Shown here in pieces: positions 60,334-64,000 of a DNA stretch of 64,000 nt. Below the pieces are notes generated by a model, which had not been told where the DNA came from, made no database searches, and worked only from the letters and a program-made list of their open reading frames with translations. Source of the stretch: Anomaloglossus baeobatrachus (Eukaryota > Chordata > Amphibia > Anura > Aromobatidae). The stretch spans positions 483,808,280 to 483,872,279 of the forward strand of contig NC_134357.1 in NCBI RefSeq assembly GCF_048569485.1, given 5' to 3'. Every line of letters begins with the position of its first letter. Within the stretch, counting starts at the first letter, position 1. Both the position numbers and the translations under genes were made by a program.

Positions 60334-61074
60334 TCATAAAAACGGGGCAAAGTTTAGAGCCTCATTAAGGCCCTTGGGTGTTACTGTGTCCAAAATGGTA
60401 ATCCATTTTAGTTCACGTTGGGCCAAACGTTTTTTAACATTCCCCCCCCTTATCCCACAATGAATCACGTCTATACCCCTGACCATGAAAGATCTAGGGT
60501 TGCATCCATGAACCAACTTAAAGTGGCGCGGTATAGTTTTTAATTCTGCCACATTGGTCACTGTGGTTGCCGCCCGAATATCCCTCACATGCTCCCTTAC
60601 TCTTACTCTTAGTTCCCTTGACGTCATACCTATATAGATCTTATTACAATCGCATGTTGCATGATAAATGACGTTGATGGTAGTACATGAAATATGTTCT
60701 TTTATAGAGAAATTTTTCTTCCCATCACTGGCATGAAAAGAGGAGCAGCGGGAGATATTCGGGCAGGAAACACAGCGGCCGCAAGGGAAACATCCTTTAA
60801 TGGGTCCAGACGAGCCAAATGGACTACTGGTCACAGGTGGTATATAGTGGCTTTTGACCAAGTAGTCCTTAAGGTTTTTACATCGTCTGGCGGTCATCAG
60901 AGGTACAGGGGGTAGCCGTGACTTCAAGGTGGGATCCGATTGAAGGATCGGCCAAAATTTGGTTAGGATTTCTCTCATCTCCTGCCATTTGGCGTTAAAC
61001 GTTGAGATGAACCTTATATTTTCCACAGGCCTGGTTTCACCTCTCCTCCCGTGTAGCAGATCATCCCTAGACAC
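60334..61074 (-). CDS. GIY-YIG endonuclease part of the Penelope-like element
   Basis: The part is about 246 codons and lies in line with the reverse transcriptase upstream. A cysteine cluster (CFPCGRCVSCPNISRC) near residues 95-110 is the zinc-binding-like linker known for these elements. The nuclease motif follows: VIY near 135-137, then YIG near 147-149, with the arginine- and histidine-bearing helix RELRVRVREHVRDI behind it. It nicks target DNA to prime reverse transcription. The C-terminus ends at a stop at 60334. Confidence 0.88.
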   Translation of the reverse strand: MSRDDLLHGRRGETRPVENIRFISTFNAKWQEMREILTKFWPILQSDPTLKSRLPPVPLMTARRCKNLKDYLVKSHYIPPVTSSPFGSSGPIKGCFPCGRCVSCPNISRCSSFHASDGKKNFSIKEHISCTTINVIYHATCDCNKIYIGMTSRELRVRVREHVRDIRAATTVTNVAELKTIPRHFKLVHGCNPRSFMVRGIDVIHCGIRGGNVKKRLAQRELKWITILDTVTPKGLNEALNFAPFL

Positions 61075-61077
61075 CGA

Positions 61078-62748
61078 TCATGCTCTCTGATAAGCTTGTT
61101 TCAAAGTACGATTACCATAACCTCTGTTTTTAAACCTCATCCTCAAATCATCTGCCTGCTGTTTAAAAACGTTGTCCTGAGAGCAGAGTCGTCTCACCCT
61201 GAGATACTGACCAATTGGGATGGCGCGTACAGTGGAGTTGGTATGGGCAGAGGTGGCATGGAGTAGGGCATTCACAGACGTCGGTTTTCTATACACATCC
61301 GTCTGTAAAGCCCCAAACTCATCTGCAGTAATCTTAATGTCCAAAAACTCAACTCCACTGTCGCTGAAACTATATGTCAATTTGATGTTATAATTGTTTG
61401 TGTTGAGCTGGTCCATGAAAAGCCTGAGTTGAGAGATGGTACCCTGCCAGATGATCAGTAGATCATCAATGTACCTCACCCACATAGACACCATGGGGGC
61501 GGCCCATGCACCTCCGACAACAAACAAACCCCTCTCCCAGAAACCGAGAAAGAGGTTTGCGTACGAAGGTGCACAGGCCGCGCCCATAGCGGTCCCCCGC
61601 CTCTGCAGATAGAATCTATCTTTAAAGACGAAGAAGTTGTGGGTGAGTACATAGTCAAGAAGTTCGAGGACCAGCTCACAAATTCGTCCATCCCAATTGC
61701 TCATACCCAAAAAGAAACGAGCTGCTCTCAGGCCATCGTCGTGGCTGATACACGTATATAAAGACTCTATATCAGCCACCACCAAGAGGGTCCCTGGGTC
61801 CACATGAACCCCATCAAGTCTATTAAGAACCTCGGTCGTATCCCTAACGTAGGATGGAAGGGTCTCCACCAAGGGTTTCAAATAATAGTCAATAAATTGA
61901 CAGATGGGACTACACAACCCCTCCATCCCTGAAACGATGGGCCGACCGGGTGGATTGATGGGGTCCTTGTGGACCTTGGGCAACAGGTAAAAAGTTGGAA
62001 TTTTAGGATACTTCACAAATAACCCATCAAAGACCCTCTTGGTAATAATTCCTTGGTCTAGGGCATCATTGAGGATGAGGTATAATTGGGCAGAGAATGA
62101 GACCAAAGGTGAGGAGTCCAATCTACCATATGTCTCTCTATCTCTCAGCTGCCTGTGGGCCTCCCTCTCGTAAAGATCCACCGGCCAAACCACGATATTA
62201 CCCCCCTTGTCTGCGGCCTTAAATATGACATCATTCATATTGCCCAGTTCTCTCAAGGCTTTCCTCTGGACTGCAGTTAAATTGTCCCGTGATCGGCGGG
62301 TGGAGATATCCCGCAGGTTTTCGGTAACGAGGCGAGTAAAAATCTCCACCGCTGGGCACAGAGACAAGGGGGGGAAAGTCGTGGATCTAGGCCCCAATGA
62401 GGTGGGAAACTCACCTGGCAGCTGAGATGATGGTTCTTCTGAGAGGTCCTCCAAAATTTGTGTCGCACTCTGCCCCATAGCAAGATGGGTGTCTTCTGTC
62501 GGTGATTTGGAATGTAGCTTATGAAGGATCAGCTTCCGGGAGAAAAGGTGAAGATCCTTCAAGGCTGTGAACAAATCAAAGGTGTTAGTGGGGGAAAATG
62601 TTAGACCCTTGCTCAACACCTGCAATTGTGCCGTTGACAGGATATGTTTAGACAGGTTTATTACCTGGGGGCCTTCGCCCAAACCAATATCTTTAGGTCT
62701 GCCAGCACCCCTCTTCTTGGGTTGACGCAGTCGATTATCCCAAGACAT
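61078..62748 (-). CDS. Penelope-like reverse transcriptase
   Basis: A frame of 556 residues. Landmarks: ADKGGNIVVW at 179-188, PTFYLLPKVHK at 251-261, the first catalytic aspartate D326 in VVADIESLYT, GTAMGAACAPSYAN near 385-398, and the YIDD box at 426-429. The thumb region follows (VEFLDIKI, DVYRKPT). These are the hallmarks of Penelope-like, telomerase-related enzymes. The start ATG at 62748 overlaps the end of the upstream frame by 88 bp in another frame. The enzyme copies the element RNA at a nick made by the neighbouring endonuclease. Confidence 0.92.
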   Translation of the reverse strand: MSWDNRLRQPKKRGAGRPKDIGLGEGPQVINLSKHILSTAQLQVLSKGLTFSPTNTFDLFTALKDLHLFSRKLILHKLHSKSPTEDTHLAMGQSATQILEDLSEEPSSQLPGEFPTSLGPRSTTFPPLSLCPAVEIFTRLVTENLRDISTRRSRDNLTAVQRKALRELGNMNDVIFKAADKGGNIVVWPVDLYEREAHRQLRDRETYGRLDSSPLVSFSAQLYLILNDALDQGIITKRVFDGLFVKYPKIPTFYLLPKVHKDPINPPGRPIVSGMEGLCSPICQFIDYYLKPLVETLPSYVRDTTEVLNRLDGVHVDPGTLLVVADIESLYTCISHDDGLRAARFFLGMSNWDGRICELVLELLDYVLTHNFFVFKDRFYLQRRGTAMGAACAPSYANLFLGFWERGLFVVGGAWAAPMVSMWVRYIDDLLIIWQGTISQLRLFMDQLNTNNYNIKLTYSFSDSGVEFLDIKITADEFGALQTDVYRKPTSVNALLHATSAHTNSTVRAIPIGQYLRVRRLCSQDNVFKQQADDLRMRFKNRGYGNRTLKQAYQRA

Positions 62749-63485
62749 TGATTACCCCTTCCAGGTACAGTAGTACTGCCGGATAGACCACTTTCTTCAC
62801 CCGACGTACAGGATGAGATGGAGCCAGATCTTGATCCCCCAAAACGTGGGCGTTGATATGGTTTGAATCTATCTCCACCGCCCCTCCATTTATACATCTT
62901 ATTCTGACGTCTGTCATCCAGATCTCTTTGTAATTTGCGGATCTTAGTATCTTGAACCTCTTTACTCAATTTCTCAATTTCCAAATCAAGACCTTCATTG
63001 AACTTATTGATTGCTACTGCTGTCATATTTTTTTCTATGTCGGCCTGCAAAGAATTGATGTCACCTTCCAAGGTATTAAGGGTCTCCTTATTCAGCCCAA
63101 TTAAAAGTTGAAGAAATTGCCTGGAGCAATCAGAGGCGGCATTCTCCCATTTACTTTTAAACTCATCATTCTGAATGGGGAAAGAGGGAAAGACTTGAAC
63201 TCGTAGTCCCCTCGGAATTACACCGAGTTCCACATATCTCTCCAAAAACGTACAGTTGAGCCAAATCCTAGTCCGTTTCTTGAGTAACTCTGTCATCTTA
63301 TTGCACAAATCCCTAGTACATGCACCATTACTTTCCAAAACCCCTGTGGGTTCACCTTTTAGCACTTCGTTAATTTTACTAAGCCACGCCTCCTCGCGGG
63401 CTTTGAAGTTCATCATTGTCCGAGACTGTGCTGTGAATAACACAAGAGAGAGCATGAGACACAAAAACATTGAACCAAGGCACAT
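62661..63485 (-). CDS. Upstream frame (ORF1) of the Penelope-like element
   Basis: The frame has 274 residues and starts within the pseudo-LTR border. It opens with a hydrophobic stretch (residues 1-20, CLGSMFLCLMLSLVLF). A middle part (about 105-200) with heptad-like leucine, isoleucine and glutamate spacing looks like a coiled coil. The tail is rich in arginine, glycine and serine (GGGDRFKPYQRPRFGG), suited to binding RNA. No enzyme motif is seen. Its role is inferred as RNA binding or assembly with the element RNA. Confidence 0.7.
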   Translation of the reverse strand: MCLGSMFLCLMLSLVLFTAQSRTMMNFKAREEAWLSKINEVLKGEPTGVLESNGACTRDLCNKMTELLKKRTRIWLNCTFLERYVELGVIPRGLRVQVFPSFPIQNDEFKSKWENAASDCSRQFLQLLIGLNKETLNTLEGDINSLQADIEKNMTAVAINKFNEGLDLEIEKLSKEVQDTKIRKLQRDLDDRRQNKMYKWRGGGDRFKPYQRPRFGGSRSGSISSCTSGEESGLSGSTTVPGRGNQCLGIIDCVNPRRGVLADLKILVWAKAPR

Positions 63486-63953
63486 CTCGCGTCAGAATCA
63501 ACGCCACTCCATAAGGCACATAAACAAACAAGAAAAAACTGGAGCTTTACAAGGGCTGTTCGTATAAAACATCAAAAAGCTTTATTATAGAAATTTCTTT
63601 TAAAAATTTGGTTTCAATCATTACAAAAAGTATGCATATATAGTGCTAATAGGGGACAAGGTGAATTACCACATATAAGTGGGGGAGCAAAGGTGATAAG
63701 CACCCCAAATAGGGGGATAATTATTAGCGGGGACAAAGGATCATAAATAGTCATAGATGGCTGGCTAACACATATGGTGCCTCTGTCCTGACAAAGTATG
63801 TGAAAATGTACAGCCGAATCGGCATAAATCCATTAGGCAGGGCAGAGGCACCAGAGGCCAGACTAGTCATATGAAAAAGATCCTAAAGCAATCCCATAAC
63901 TTACACATAGTCAAGAGGGTGATCACCAGAGCGTCCCACACCAGTGAAAAGAG

Positions 63954-64000
63954 CCTTCCTACGCGCGTTTCGCACGGATTACATCTGCTGGCTTCATCAG
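63954..64000 (-). ncRNA. Second hammerhead ribozyme copy, cut by the window edge
   Basis: It is the same sequence as the ribozyme at 59368-59420 up to CUGAUGA. The 5' strand of stem I lies outside the window. Confidence 0.7.

Larger units (their letters stand above)
58871..64000 (-). mobile_element. Penelope-like retroelement, nearly whole, running off the right edge
   Basis: It reads on the minus strand. Direct repeats (pseudo-LTRs) lie at 58871-59414 and from 63457 to the window end. They look identical by eye over about 544 bp, so the insertion is recent. Between them are an upstream frame with coiled-coil character, a reverse transcriptase and a GIY-YIG endonuclease, in the order usual for endonuclease-bearing Penelope elements. 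Hammerhead ribozymes sit in both repeats. The copy looks whole apart from about one interruption between its enzyme parts. The flank on the right is outside the window. Confidence 0.85.

Overview
The window looks like repeat-rich nuclear DNA of an amphibian, most likely a frog. This is inferred from the mix: tRNA-derived SINEs with the frog-type tail, several Harbinger/TTAA-type MITEs, Tc1/mariner transposons, a Penelope-like element with hammerhead ribozymes, and hAT and L1 relics. Nothing is prokaryotic: there are no operons, ribosome binding sites or CRISPR arrays. Almost all open reading frames are shadows of repeats.

Layout. 1-10100: an L1 relic split by an LTR retrotransposon (3483-8977, no pol seen), itself hit by an inverted solo LTR (7510-8761). 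Another solo LTR of the family sits at 1196-2447. 10900-12300: a Harbinger-type MITE and a foldback element. 12300-15650: the one convincing host gene, five exons on the minus strand, coding a small single-pass membrane protein whose tail is built of 20-residue tandem repeats. 15836-17454: three MITEs with TTA/TAA target duplications. 18236-19231: a 38-bp minisatellite. 20151-34836: one giant hAT-type element of 14.7 kb with an exact 8-bp target duplication. It holds a decayed transposase, a partial second copy, an inverted piece, ten near-identical 220-bp units and a 3.7-kb array of about 136-bp units. It appears to have landed in a host-like terminal exon. 34975-37640: a 97-bp minisatellite hit by an intact-looking Tc1 transposon (35146-36797) and a MITE. 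37640-50410: Tc1 relics, MITEs, an old Penelope fragment and two solo LTRs. 51600-55720: a 2-kb MITE and a hAT-type MITE fragment that share an internal module, plus two more Tc1 relics. 56896-58116: a fossil LTR. 58871-64000: a nearly whole Penelope-like element on the minus strand that runs off the window edge.

The strongest candidates for something undescribed are the repeat-tailed membrane protein gene, whose five exons join in one frame with usable splice sites, and the giant hAT element, whose ends and target duplication are seen directly. All family names rest on motif recognition by eye, without database searches.
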